A DNA stretch of 64,000 bases from Caproicibacter sp002399225. GTDB taxonomy: Bacteria > Bacillota > Clostridia > Oscillospirales > Acutalibacteraceae. Of this stretch, positions 16,047 to 24,493 are shown piece by piece (position 1 is the stretch's first letter; each line of letters starts with the position of its first letter). Location of the stretch: the NCBI GenBank assembly GCA_036756705.1, contig DAIOKN010000006.1, forward strand, positions 1-64,000. The letters are read 5' to 3'. The position numbers and the translations under genes are program-made. The notes below the pieces were generated by a model. It had not been told where the DNA came from. It saw nothing but the letters and a program-made list of their open reading frames with translations, and did not search any database.

Positions 16047-16377
16047 GGCACAGCGCCTCCTCATTTGAATTTTTTAGCGATGGTTCCGCGGGAAAGTTTT
16101 TTCCCCCGCGGCTTTGCTTTTGAAAAACAGCACGCTTGCACCCATTTCTAAAACCGCAAAAAGAGGGAAGAAGCCGCCGGCTTTTCCCCTCTTTGTTTTT
16201 CCCGTCTTTCAGGTCGGGCGGGCTCGTTTTTTCCCACACTTTGCCGGGCCCTGAATTTCGGGCACGGGCTTTGCATTCTTCGGCGCATGGGCCTTTTTGC
16301 TGCTCTGCGTGGGCTCCCCGGAATTGGGGCGCCGCATGCCCGCTTTCGCCACCGGCAGCACCCCCTTTTAAACGTCG
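16047..16377. other. 331-bp gap with one terminator
   Basis: Contains the terminator at 16158-16194 and G+C-rich sequence of low complexity. I see no credible gene: the possible frames lack ribosome-binding sites and recognisable domains. Confidence 0.6.
16158..16194. terminator. Terminator after the acyltransferase gene
   Basis: Arms AAAGAGGGAA and TTCCCCTCTTT with inner AAGCC/GGCTT; T-runs on both strands (CTCTTTTTG on minus, CTCTTTGTTTTT on plus). Confidence 0.8.
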
Positions 16378-17808
16378 TTACCTTTCACGGACTGCTTTTT
16401 GGCGTTCCGGGTTTGATTTTGGTTTTCTCTTGTGACGGGCGTCTGCCCGTTTGCCTTTTGAAGCCGGCGTCTTTTGCTGTCCGGCTGGCTGTCTTTCGGC
16501 ACTGAAACCACCCCTCGGGTTATTCTGGCTGTTTCCCGGGACTTTATGCGCGGGCTCCGAAGCGGCGCGCCCAAGCTCAGCCACCATCCCGTCCAGGAAG
16601 CGCTGGGCCACCTGCCGGTTCTTTTCCGTCGCGCAGAGGCTGCTGCAGAGCGTGCAGCAGCCGCCGAATGTGGAAATTGAGACCTGAAAACTCGGCGGAT
16701 GCTTAACCGCCGTCGCCAGATAGGCGTCCACAACCTTCCCGCAGCCAAAGTCCAGCCGCTTCCAATCCAAAACGCCGAGGTTGGTGAAAGAAATCACCGG
16801 GATGGCGAACTTGCGGTCAAACATTTTCCGCGCTGCCGAATAGGGAAGCACAGAGAACAGCAGATCCAAAAGCATGGGGCCCTTCAGGCAGTCCCGGCTT
16901 TTCTTCTGCGCAGTCATTTGGTCTGTTACCTTCCGCAGAGTCGCTTCGAACGGTTCTTGCTTGTTTATCTGAAAGCGACAGTAGTAATTGCCCGTCAGGT
17001 TGCAGATGCCGCATCGCGCGTCTTTGGGCAAATATCTGCGCAGGTCAACCGGGCAGGGAATCGTAAAGTCCGGGCAGTTCGTCATCGCATAGTGTGTGCG
17101 GCCGTAAGCGGTCATTAAAAGATCGTTGATGGTGGCGCCGGTCCGTTTGGCATACCGGCGCATTCCGGTGAAAAATTCACCGCCGATCCGCCGCTGCACG
17201 GTAACGGGTTTGCCCTGTTCTTTTTCCATCGGCAGAAACATCTCCGGTTCCTGCTTCTGAAGCGGCAGGGGCGACCGCAGAATCCGGAGCCGCTCCGCCG
17301 GCCCCATTCCCCTGAAAATCTGGCCGATATCGCGGTCCAGCGGCTCCGGCGGAACGATGCACCCGGAAGTATGCCGGCAACGCCTGTAAAGGGACGCCAG
17401 CAGGTAAAGGTACTGCTTCATGCCGGTCCCGTCGGTGATCATATGGCTGAGAATCACGCAGAGCGTGTCCGATTCCGGCCCGCGTACCAGGTGAATTTTC
17501 AGCTGCGGCTCCGAATCGGAGCGGATCGTATCCAGAAGGAGGGACTCGGCCTTGTCTTCTTCCTCGCTGTCCGTAACATGTACGATCCGATCCGCTCCAA
17601 ACCCTCTGTTTTCCCAGCGGTGGGTCTCAGGGGAAAAGACGCACCGGGCCAGCGGAAGCGAGGAAGTGGAAAGATCAACGGCGCGCCGCAGCAGATCCGG
17701 GTCCAAGCGCCCGGAAAAACAGATCAGTGCGCGGATCAGCGGACGATGCGCCGAGGAATAAAAATGCTGCATCAGTTCAAACGCTTCCGTGTGGATTTTT
17801 TGCTTCAT
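16378..17808 (-). CDS. Condensation-domain-like acyltransferase with basic C-terminal tail
   Basis: A 476-aa protein of the CoA-dependent acyltransferase/condensation fold. The catalytic motif HMITDGTG (HxxxDG) lies near residue 121-128, followed by INDLLMTAYGR and FTNLGVLD as in alcohol acetyltransferase/PapA-like proteins. The substrate is unknown; no carrier protein or synthetase module is nearby, so it is probably a stand-alone acyltransferase. The last ~75 residues are a disordered, strongly basic tail (PASKGKRADARHKRKPKSNP). The start overlaps the stop of the DUF1003 gene by 4 bp, so the two are coupled. Confidence 0.75.
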   Translation of the reverse strand: MKQKIHTEAFELMQHFYSSAHRPLIRALICFSGRLDPDLLRRAVDLSTSSLPLARCVFSPETHRWENRGFGADRIVHVTDSEEEDKAESLLLDTIRSDSEPQLKIHLVRGPESDTLCVILSHMITDGTGMKQYLYLLASLYRRCRHTSGCIVPPEPLDRDIGQIFRGMGPAERLRILRSPLPLQKQEPEMFLPMEKEQGKPVTVQRRIGGEFFTGMRRYAKRTGATINDLLMTAYGRTHYAMTNCPDFTIPCPVDLRRYLPKDARCGICNLTGNYYCRFQINKQEPFEATLRKVTDQMTAQKKSRDCLKGPMLLDLLFSVLPYSAARKMFDRKFAIPVISFTNLGVLDWKRLDFGCGKVVDAYLATAVKHPPSFQVSISTFGGCCTLCSSLCATEKNRQVAQRFLDGMVAELGRAASEPAHKVPGNSQNNPRGGFSAERQPAGQQKTPASKGKRADARHKRKPKSNPERQKAVRER

Positions 17809-18566
17809 TTCCGTCGCCTTTCTTTATTTGTATTGACTGGATTCTGTTTGTTCCTTTTCTGGCCGACCGAACCGTTTGGCCTGCCGTTGGCGGCACCGTT
17901 CGGCCTTTTCCCGGCAGCGATACCGGGATTTCCCCCGGTGGTGCCGTTCGGTTTCTTACCGGCGGCGCCCGGCTTTCCTTTGGCGGCGCCGTTGGCCCTT
18001 GCTGCGACGGCATTCGACTTTTCGCTGGCGGCGCCGTTGGCCCTTGCTGCGATGGCATTCGACTTTTCGCTGGCGGCGTTTGCGGCGATAATCCTTTTCT
18101 CGTTTCTCAGAATCTGGTCAATTTTACGGTGCAGGTCCTCGACGATGATTTCGCTTTTCAGGTTGACAATGTAATCATTTTGGGCCCGCTCCCGGTCTTT
18201 TTCCTCCTGACGGTTCTGACTCATCATAATGAGCGGCGCCTGGAGCGCCGCAACGCAGGAGAGCACTAGATTCAGCAGGATAAACGGATACGGATCAAAC
18301 GGGTTTGCCAGGAAATAGACGTTAACCCCCATCCAGATCAGAAGCATAAGAATAAAAAGGATGATAAAAGTCCAGCTCCCGGTAAACCGAGTAATCGCAT
18401 CCGCTGCCTTTTGCCCAAAGGTCAGCTGCTCATCCACCTTCTCATCGGTATCCTTTGAAAACTGCCGCTGCAGGATCAAGTGGATCATGTCCTCATTGCT
18501 GACGTCCTTTTCCACGCCTTTCATTACGGTTTTGAGAATGTCAATTTTTGTCGGATTTCTTTTCAT
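17805..18566 (-). CDS. DUF1003 membrane protein with repetitive basic tail
   Basis: A 253-aa protein. Residues ~30-150 match DUF1003: FGQKAADAITRFTGSW, two transmembrane segments (FIILFILMLLIWMGVNVYF; PYPFILLNLVLSCVAALQAP) and the family's PLIMMSQNRQEEKDRERA. From ~175 the chain becomes a low-complexity Ala/Gly/Asn/Lys tail with a near-perfect 15-residue repeat (ASEKSNA.AARANGA). Function of the family is unknown. The start at 18566 follows GGAG and lies 26 bp inside the end of the kinase gene, so the genes are co-transcribed. Confidence 0.82.
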   Translation of the reverse strand: MKRNPTKIDILKTVMKGVEKDVSNEDMIHLILQRQFSKDTDEKVDEQLTFGQKAADAITRFTGSWTFIILFILMLLIWMGVNVYFLANPFDPYPFILLNLVLSCVAALQAPLIMMSQNRQEEKDRERAQNDYIVNLKSEIIVEDLHRKIDQILRNEKRIIAANAASEKSNAIAARANGAASEKSNAVAARANGAAKGKPGAAGKKPNGTTGGNPGIAAGKRPNGAANGRPNGSVGQKRNKQNPVNTNKERRRK

Positions 18567-19428
18567 CTGGCATCTCCTTCCGGCCGGGCCGGCACAGTGC
18601 CCGGATATAGGCGGGAAGTCCCTCCTCAAAATTTACGCCGAACCGGATCTCCGTCCCGGCGCGATGGGTTCGGGCAATTGCGCCGCAGGTAAAATCAACC
18701 GCTACCCGGGCCGCCTGTCTCAGCGGGAAGCCCTTTAAAAGCGCACCAATCAAAGCGCTGGCGAAAATGTCGCCGGTACCACAGTAGCAGCCTTCGACTT
18801 TTTTGGAAAATACATAGCTGAATTCCCCGGTTTCGCGGTCATAGGCGGCGCACCCGGTCTGCTCCGGGCAAAAGGAAACGCCGGTTAATACAACGCGGCG
18901 CGGCCCGAGCGACGAAAGGCAGCGCAGCGTTTCCTCAGTCTCTTCCCGGTTCTGCATTCCCTCCTGGTAAGGCCTGTCCAGCAGCAGAGCCGCTTCCGTC
19001 AGGTTGGGCAAAATCAGGTCCGCCTTTCGGCACAAGGCCGTCATTCCCCGCGAAAAATCCGGGCCGAAAGAAGCGTAGAGGCGGCCGTTGTCCGCCATGG
19101 CGGGATCGATGCACACCGGCGCCCCCGGCGCGAGAAATTCCTCGATCAGGCGCGAGACAAGCCGTATCTGCCCGGCTGAGCCGAGGTATCCGGTGTAAAC
19201 CGCGTCAAATTTCAGGCCGAGTTTTTCCCAATGGTCCAGGATTCCCGGTAAGTCTCCGGTGAGATCCCGGAACGTGAACCCCTGAAAACCGCCCGTGTGC
19301 GTGGAAAGCACCGCCGTGGGCAGAACACTGACGGTGCAGCCCGCCGCGGACAGAATCGGCAGCGCCACCGTCAGAGAGCATTTCCCTACGCAGGAAATGT
19401 CATGCATGGCTAAAATGTTTTTCTGCAC
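18541..19428 (-). CDS. Pyridoxal/pyridoxamine kinase (PdxK/PdxY family)
   Basis: A 295-aa ribokinase-superfamily enzyme predicted to phosphorylate pyridoxal, pyridoxamine or pyridoxine to make PLP by salvage. Diagnostic features are MHDISCVGKCSLTVALPILSA at the N-terminus, STHTGGFQGF, VCIDPAMADNG, DLILPNLTEAALLL and the anion-hole GTGDIFASALIGALL with catalytic Asp. Length is typical of PdxY-like enzymes. It is first of a three-gene unit with DUF1003 and the acyltransferase; the functional link is unclear. Confidence 0.9.
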   Translation of the reverse strand: MQKNILAMHDISCVGKCSLTVALPILSAAGCTVSVLPTAVLSTHTGGFQGFTFRDLTGDLPGILDHWEKLGLKFDAVYTGYLGSAGQIRLVSRLIEEFLAPGAPVCIDPAMADNGRLYASFGPDFSRGMTALCRKADLILPNLTEAALLLDRPYQEGMQNREETEETLRCLSSLGPRRVVLTGVSFCPEQTGCAAYDRETGEFSYVFSKKVEGCYCGTGDIFASALIGALLKGFPLRQAARVAVDFTCGAIARTHRAGTEIRFGVNFEEGLPAYIRALCRPGRKEMPDEKKSDKN

Positions 19429-19501
19429 CCGTTATCCATCCCTCCGTTCCAGAACGATGCTCCTATTTTAGCGCTCCGGACGGACAAATTCAAGGCCGGG
19501 G

Positions 19502-19530
19502 GCAAAAATGCCGCTGCGGGGAACAGCGGC
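19502..19530 (-). terminator. Terminator of glnA
   Basis: Stem GCCGCTG (19510-19516)/CAGCGGC (19524-19530), followed on the minus strand by ATTTTTG. Confidence 0.75.
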
Positions 19531-19580
19531 GCAGTCCGTTTCCTCCGCAAGGACGACGCTCCCACGGAGAAATTTCAAGG

Positions 19581-20918
19581 TTAATATTTTTGCAGATAGT
19601 TGTCGATCTCCCAATCGGTCACGGCGCGCCGGTAGCGGTCCCACTCCCGCTTTTTGTCCAACAGAAAATTGCGCAGCGCCAGCTCGCCGAGGGCGCCGGA
19701 AACCACCGGATCGTTTTCCAGCGCCTCGGTGGCCTCCGCAAGGGAGAGCGGAAGCGTTTCGACCCCCATCTTCCGAATCTCCTCTTCCGGCAGGTCATGA
19801 AGGTCGCGATCCGTCGCGGGCGGCGGCGTCATCCGTTTTTTGATCCCGTCCAGCCCGGCTGCAAGGCAGCAGGCAAGCGCGAGGTACGGGTTGGAGGAAG
19901 GGTCCGGGGAACGGAACTCCAGCCGGGCACCCTGCCCCCTGCCGGAAGGGATCCGGATAAGCGGGCTCCAGTTGCGGCAGGACCAGGTAATATGCGCGGG
20001 CGCTTCAAAACCGGAAATCAGGCGCTTGTAGGAATTGACGGTCGGATTGCATACCGCCGTGAGCGCCCTGGCATGAGCCAAAATCCCTGCCAGAAACTGG
20101 TAGGCCGTCTCGCTCAGCCCGTTGCCGGCGGGGTCATCCGGCCCGTCGAACAGGTTCTTGCCCCCGCGCATCAACGACATGTGAAGGTGCAGACCGGAGC
20201 CGCTGATGCCCGAGCGGGGTTTCGGCATAAAAGTGGCGTAACTGCCGGACGCGTTTGCAATCGACTTGACTGCCATTTTAAAGGTCACGATGTTGTCCGC
20301 GGTCCTGAGAGCCGTATCATATTTGATATCAATCTCATGCTGGCCGACCGCCGCTTCGTGATGGGACGCCTCCAGTTCAAAGCCCATGCTTTCCAGCGTC
20401 AGGCAGATTTCCCGCCGGATGTCTCCGCCGAGATCAACGGGCCCCAGGTCGAAATAGCCCGCCGTGTCGCGCGTCTGCGTAGTCGGCCTGCCATAATCAT
20501 CCATCTCAAACAGAAAGAATTCGCATTCCGGACCCACATAAAATTCCAGACCAATCCCGGCAGCCTTTTCCATCTCCCGTTTCAGGATTTGGCGCGGATC
20601 GCCGCTGTAGGGTTTTCCGTCGGTAGAATAAACGTCGCAGAGGAGACGCGCCACCCCGTCGTGAGCCGGACGCCAGGGTAACATGGTGAAGGTGTCCCGG
20701 TCCGGGTGCAGACACATGTCCGACTCCGCGTCCCGCGCAAATCCATCCAGGGAGGAACCGTCGAATACGCATTGGTTGTCCAGTGCCTTTGCAAGCTGAT
20801 TTTTGGTCACGGCAACATTTTTCATCGTCCCCGTGATATCCGTGAATTGCAGGCGGAGAAACGAAACGTCGTTTTCCTCCAGCAGTCTGTAGATATCTTC
20901 CTTGCTGTAATGGCCCAT
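19581..20918 (-). CDS. glnA: Glutamine synthetase, type I
   Basis: A 445-aa GS-I of the Bacillus/Clostridium (alpha) type, making glutamine from glutamate, ammonia and ATP. Seen: N-terminal LQFTDITGTMKNV and FDGSSLDGF, metal-binding VGPECEFFLF and HHEAAVGQHEID, NPTVNSYKRL, and active-site IRIPSGRGQGARLEFRSPDP. The adenylylation loop of beta-type enzymes is absent, as expected. The ATG at 20918 is preferred for its GGGAGG site and its match to family N-termini. Its leader carries a promoter and a terminator/anti-terminator-like structure, so expression is probably controlled by attenuation. A second, type III enzyme is at 32640. Confidence 0.96.
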   Translation of the reverse strand: MGHYSKEDIYRLLEENDVSFLRLQFTDITGTMKNVAVTKNQLAKALDNQCVFDGSSLDGFARDAESDMCLHPDRDTFTMLPWRPAHDGVARLLCDVYSTDGKPYSGDPRQILKREMEKAAGIGLEFYVGPECEFFLFEMDDYGRPTTQTRDTAGYFDLGPVDLGGDIRREICLTLESMGFELEASHHEAAVGQHEIDIKYDTALRTADNIVTFKMAVKSIANASGSYATFMPKPRSGISGSGLHLHMSLMRGGKNLFDGPDDPAGNGLSETAYQFLAGILAHARALTAVCNPTVNSYKRLISGFEAPAHITWSCRNWSPLIRIPSGRGQGARLEFRSPDPSSNPYLALACCLAAGLDGIKKRMTPPPATDRDLHDLPEEEIRKMGVETLPLSLAEATEALENDPVVSGALGELALRNFLLDKKREWDRYRRAVTDWEIDNYLQKY

Positions 20919-20954
20919 TTTTCCATACCTCCCGGCGGCAGAATATAAAATACC

Positions 20955-20992
20955 AAAAAAAGCCCGGCACAGCGTGCCGGGCATCTTTGCCC
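20955..20992 (-). promoter_or_regulatory. Attenuator in the glnA leader with competing hexaloop hairpin
   Basis: Reading the minus strand, GGGC-AAAGAT-GCCC (20992-20979) forms a hairpin with a six-base loop having A at 1 and G at 4. Its 3' arm is also the 5' arm of an intrinsic terminator (stem GCCCGGCAC/GTGCCGGGC, 20982-20962, then seven U). The two folds exclude each other, as in leaders controlled by ANTAR antiterminators. Confidence 0.65.
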
Positions 20993-21027
20993 ATTTATGT
21001 ATGATGAGCTGCATCCTGTTTTTTTAT

Positions 21028-21055
21028 TTTATACCATCGCCCGGTCCCGTTGCAA
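21028..21055 (-). promoter_or_regulatory. Promoter of glnA
   Basis: Minus strand TTGCAA (21055-21050), 16-bp spacer, TATAAA (21033-21028), about 110 bp before the glnA start. Confidence 0.65.
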
Positions 21056-21214
21056 GTCTTAATGGAGCGAATCGAAAATTATTTTTTTACCTGGCGCCGA
21101 GACACGCCTCCGTGGTAAAATAGCGATGCTTTAAATAAACGCGGAAAAGTTTTTGAAACAGTGCACGGAAACCGGCTTTGCAGTCGTATTCTTTTTAGAA
21201 GGGGAGAGGATGGG

Positions 21215-21694
21215 ATGGAGATGGCAGAGACCCGCGCTGAGGAACTGTTGGAGCGATATTCCGATATGGTGATGCGGATCGCCCTGCACCATGTGAAATC
21301 CAGAACCGATGCGGAGGATATTGCGCAGGAAGTATTTCTGAAGCGGATCACGGCGCGCCGCCCGTTCGCTTCGCCGGAGCATGAAAAGGCATGGATGATC
21401 CGCGTCACCATCAACCAGTGCCGCGATTTTCTGAAAGTTTCTCAGCATCTGTGCACGGGGGCGCTGAAGGAAAACGTTCCAGCCGCTCCACGGAAGGATT
21501 TTGAAGTGCTGGAAGCCGTCCAATGCCTTCCGGCTTCCTATAAAAACGTGATCTATCTTTACTATTACGAAGGGTTCAGCGTCAAGGAAATTGCGCGCAT
21601 CCTGCACCGGAGGGAAAACACGGTTTCCTCCTGGCTGCACCGGGCGCGCGCCGCGCTGAAAGATCTGCTGACAGGAGGTTTTGACGATGAATAA
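21215..21694 (+). CDS. ECF-type RNA polymerase sigma factor
   Basis: A 160-aa sigma factor with region 2 (YSDMVMRIALHHVKSRTDAEDIAQEVFLK) and region 4 (LPASYKNVIYLYYYEGFSVKEIARILHRRENTVSSWLHRARAAL), and no regions 1 or 3, as for extracytoplasmic-function sigmas. The start at 21215 lies behind GGGGAGAGG; an ATG 6 bp further in is also possible. Its end overlaps the serpin gene by 8 bp. ECF sigmas are normally co-encoded with a membrane anti-sigma factor, and the serpin gene occupies that position here. Confidence 0.93.
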   Translation: MEMAETRAEELLERYSDMVMRIALHHVKSRTDAEDIAQEVFLKRITARRPFASPEHEKAWMIRVTINQCRDFLKVSQHLCTGALKENVPAAPRKDFEVLEAVQCLPASYKNVIYLYYYEGFSVKEIARILHRRENTVSSWLHRARAALKDLLTGGFDDE

Positions 21695-23051
21695 TCAGGA
21701 AAAATACCGCGAAGAGTGCGGCAGGATTCACGCTTGTCCGGCATGGAAGAGCGAAACCGCCGCCAAGATGGCAAAGGAGTCGCGCCGGCATTCCAAAGTG
21801 CTGCGCTGGAGCCTGACCGGGGCGCTGGCCGCCGCGCTCGTGTTTGCGCTGATCTTCTCCCCGCTTTTCCGCCCGGCGACCATCACGGCGAAGGCGCAGG
21901 ACAACCTGATGGAGGGAATTCAGCCGCAGAAACAGGAAATTCCCGCAGCACCCGATTCCGATTTCATCTCCGCACAGTCTGATTTTGCGGTCAGGCTGTT
22001 TCAAAAGACGGTTTCCGCCGACAAAAACACGCTTGTTTCGCCCGCCTCGGCCTCGCTCGCGCTCGGCATGGCGGCCAACGGCGCAAAGGGCGGCACGCTG
22101 TCTCAGTTTGAAGCTCTGCTCGGCGGCAGGGATCTTGCTGCGCTCAACCGGAATTTTGCTTCGGAGCAAAGCATGCTGAAGTCCTCCTCGGCGGGCAAAG
22201 TCCTGCTTGCCAATTCAATCTGGTACCGGAATAAAAATCTGTTTCTTCAAAAGCCGTTTCTGCAAAGCAACGCGGACTGGTTCGGCGCAGACGCATTCCG
22301 CCTTAATTTTGCTTCACCCGCATCCGTTGAAAAAATCAATGCCTGGGTCAGCAAAAGCACGGACGGGCACATCAAAAAGATCTTGGATAAAATCAGCTCC
22401 GGCGATCAGATGTTCCTTTTGAACGCGCTGTATCTGGAGCAGGACTGGAAATATCCCTACAACGGAAACGTCAGCGGCACTTTTCACGCGCCGGGCGGCA
22501 ATCGGACCGTACCGATGATGCATTCCACCGAAACCTATCTGAGCGGCGGAGGGGCGGAGGGAATTCTTAAGCCGTTCAAGGATTCCCGCTATGCGTTCGC
22601 GGCGATTCTGCCAAGGGGCGGAACTTCTGCGGCCGATTACGTTCAAAACCTGACCGGTGAAAAGTTCCTGAGCCTGATGCGCTCGGCCGGGAAGGAAACG
22701 GCGGTCGGCACAATGCCGAAATTTAAGTTCAACTGTTCTTTAAACCTGAAAAAGCCGCTGCAATCGCTCGGGCTCACCGACGCGTTCGATGAAAATCGGG
22801 CCGACTTTTCCGCCATGGGCCGCTCGTCGGAAGGCAGCCTGTTTTTAAGCGGAGTGCAGCAGGAAACCTTCATTCAGGCCGATGAACTCGGTCTGAAGGC
22901 TGGGGCGGCCACGGAATTGGCCTGCGGTGCCACCGCCGCCAAAGTCAAACCCCGCACGGTCAGTTTCGACAGGCCGTTCGTCGTCGCGGTTGTGGAAACC
23001 CAGACAAATCTGCCGGTTTTCCTCGGCATGGTCGCGGAGCCTGCCGCCTGA
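21687..23051 (+). CDS. Membrane-anchored serpin with anti-sigma-like N-terminus
   Basis: A 454-aa protein. Residues 1-40 are cytoplasmic and charged, with Cys12 and Cys17 and a His between them; 41-63 form one transmembrane segment. After a linker, residues ~95-454 are a full serpin fold: DFAVRLFQKTV, NTLVSPASASLALGMAANGAKG, FLLNALYLEQDWKYPY-type core, and hinge/reactive loop LKAGAATELACGATAAK followed by FDRPFVVAVVETQTNLPVFLG. Small-residue hinge composition suggests an inhibitory serpin acting outside the cell. AGGAGG precedes the ATG. The 8-bp overlap with the ECF gene suggests the short cytoplasmic part binds the sigma factor; that is inference. Confidence 0.9.
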   Translation: MNNQEKYREECGRIHACPAWKSETAAKMAKESRRHSKVLRWSLTGALAAALVFALIFSPLFRPATITAKAQDNLMEGIQPQKQEIPAAPDSDFISAQSDFAVRLFQKTVSADKNTLVSPASASLALGMAANGAKGGTLSQFEALLGGRDLAALNRNFASEQSMLKSSSAGKVLLANSIWYRNKNLFLQKPFLQSNADWFGADAFRLNFASPASVEKINAWVSKSTDGHIKKILDKISSGDQMFLLNALYLEQDWKYPYNGNVSGTFHAPGGNRTVPMMHSTETYLSGGGAEGILKPFKDSRYAFAAILPRGGTSAADYVQNLTGEKFLSLMRSAGKETAVGTMPKFKFNCSLNLKKPLQSLGLTDAFDENRADFSAMGRSSEGSLFLSGVQQETFIQADELGLKAGAATELACGATAAKVKPRTVSFDRPFVVAVVETQTNLPVFLGMVAEPAA

Positions 23052-23096
23052 CCGGAACGCAAAATATAAAATTATTGTGAATTCTGCGTAAATTGT

Positions 23097-23124
23097 TTGA
23101 ATCGCACGTTCAGTGCCTTATAAT
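23097..23124 (+). promoter_or_regulatory. Promoter of the L,D-transpeptidase gene
   Basis: TTGAAT (23097-23102), 16-bp spacer, TATAAT (23119-23124), about 100 bp before the start codon. Confidence 0.65.
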
Positions 23125-23228
23125 AGTAAAGAATACAACAAGAAACGAAGTAAAAAATGGAAAAACGACTTTCCGTCCCGTAGTAAAGGCGGAAGTGCGA
23201 CAAGAAGGAAAGGACGTGCCAATTCCCG

Positions 23229-23894
23229 ATGAATAATAGGTCTGAAAAAAGGCCGCTGAAATGCTTTTTAATCGTTGCCCTGCTTCTGCTGGCAGGAGTA
23301 GGCGCAACGTTTGCTATTGCCCGACAGCTTCCGTTTTCGGCGGGAGCGAACTCCGCCGCAGGATGGACAAAGCTGGATCTGTTTGCCGAAGCCGCCAAAA
23401 AAATTGTCTCTTCCTCGCAGTCTTCTTCCTCTTCCTGCGCCTCCGCGCAGAGCCGGGCGGAGGAGAAAGCCGTTTCCTCCAAGCCGAAAGTCAAAACCAT
23501 CACGCTGGAGAAAGCCGCCAAACCGCTGAAAGTCAAGGTTTCTCTCAAAGATCAAAAGGTATCTGTGCTGGATGCAAAAGACTACCTGGTTCAGGAGTTT
23601 ATCTGCTCGTCCGGGGAAGACGGCAGTGAAACGCCGACCGGCACCTTTACGGTGGAAGACCGCGGAACTTCCTTTTACAACCCACAGGTGAAGGAAGGTG
23701 CCTATTACTGGACCCGGTTTTATAAATCCTATCTGTTTCACAGCGTCCCGTTCGACAAAAACCAGGAAATGGAACCGCAGGAAGCCGCAAAGCTCGGCAC
23801 ACCGGCTTCCCATGGGTGCATTCGGTTGGAAACGGAAGATGCCAAGTGGATCTATGACCACATTCCGAAGGGCACTGAGGTTGTCATTCATTAA
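23229..23894 (+). CDS. L,D-transpeptidase (YkuD domain), membrane anchored
   Basis: A 221-aa envelope protein with an N-terminal membrane anchor (residues ~11-32), a Ser/Ala/Lys-rich linker and a YkuD domain (~98-221). The catalytic motif is SHGCIRLETEDAKWIYDHI with the nucleophile Cys, preceded by FHSVPFDK and TPTGTFTVEDRG. These enzymes cross-link peptidoglycan stem peptides or attach proteins to the wall and are insensitive to most beta-lactams. Single-gene unit with its own promoter and terminator. Confidence 0.93.
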   Translation: MNNRSEKRPLKCFLIVALLLLAGVGATFAIARQLPFSAGANSAAGWTKLDLFAEAAKKIVSSSQSSSSSCASAQSRAEEKAVSSKPKVKTITLEKAAKPLKVKVSLKDQKVSVLDAKDYLVQEFICSSGEDGSETPTGTFTVEDRGTSFYNPQVKEGAYYWTRFYKSYLFHSVPFDKNQEMEPQEAAKLGTPASHGCIRLETEDAKWIYDHIPKGTEVVIH

Positions 23895-23923
23895 CTAAAT
23901 AAAGGGGTTTTTCCTTTTCTTAT

Positions 23924-23959
23924 CCCCGTCGCTGCGAGAGTGCGACGGGGTCGCTTTTT
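23924..23959 (+). terminator. Terminator of the L,D-transpeptidase gene
   Basis: Stem CCCCGTCGC/GCGACGGGG (23924-23950) followed by TCGCTTTTT. Confidence 0.9.
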
Positions 23960-24045
23960 ACAATTTATTCAATTTCTTTAAAGAATTTCGTGCTATGATG
24001 ACAGTTAAGAATGGCTTTGACAGTCTAAGAAAGGAATGTGGAACT

Positions 24046-24492
24046 TTGAATTGGCTGATGCGTTTTAATAACTGGTACAATCGGGCAATGGCGGGTCGCT
24101 ATGGCGCCGATCAACTGAACATCGGATTAATTGTCTTCTATTTTCTGCTGATTGCCCTGGCCAGGCTGCTCCGCCTGCCGATCCTTTCCTTTCTAGCCCT
24201 GCTGCTTCTGGTTTGGGGAATCTACCGGATCTTTTCCAGAAATATCCCGAAAAGGCAGAAGGAGAACGCCGTGTTTTTAAAATACGGGTACGGCCTGGTC
24301 CAATGGTTCCGCACAAGCTCTGCCCGGTTTGAAAGCTGGCGCAGCAAAACCTTAAACCGCATGAATGATAAAAAAACGCACCGGTATTACCGGTGCCCCA
24401 ACTGTAAAAGCACGCTGCGCGTACCGAAAGGAAAAGGAAAAATCGTGATTACCTGCCCGGTCTGCCATAAGGAGTTCACAAAAAAGACCTGA
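24046..24492 (+). CDS. Small membrane protein with C-terminal zinc ribbon
   Basis: About 148 aa. One or two hydrophobic segments (GLIVFYFLLIALARLLRLPILSFLALLLLVWGIYRIF), a basic stretch, then a zinc ribbon YRCPNCKSTLRVPKGKGK followed by ITCPVCHKEF (CxxC, CxxC). Such proteins are common and uncharacterised in Clostridia; the MJ0042-like ribbon suggests a membrane sensor or adaptor. A TTG at 24046 behind AAAGGA is preferred; an ATG at 24058 is possible, and a longer frame from 23995 lacks a site. Confidence 0.7.
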   Translation: MNWLMRFNNWYNRAMAGRYGADQLNIGLIVFYFLLIALARLLRLPILSFLALLLLVWGIYRIFSRNIPKRQKENAVFLKYGYGLVQWFRTSSARFESWRSKTLNRMNDKKTHRYYRCPNCKSTLRVPKGKGKIVITCPVCHKEFTKKT

Positions 24493-24493
24493 A

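Noticed and set aside
21687..23051. Serpin as foreign contamination because serpins are best known in eukaryotes
   Set aside because: It overlaps the ECF gene, has a bacterial ribosome-binding site and matches local composition; bacterial serpins are known.
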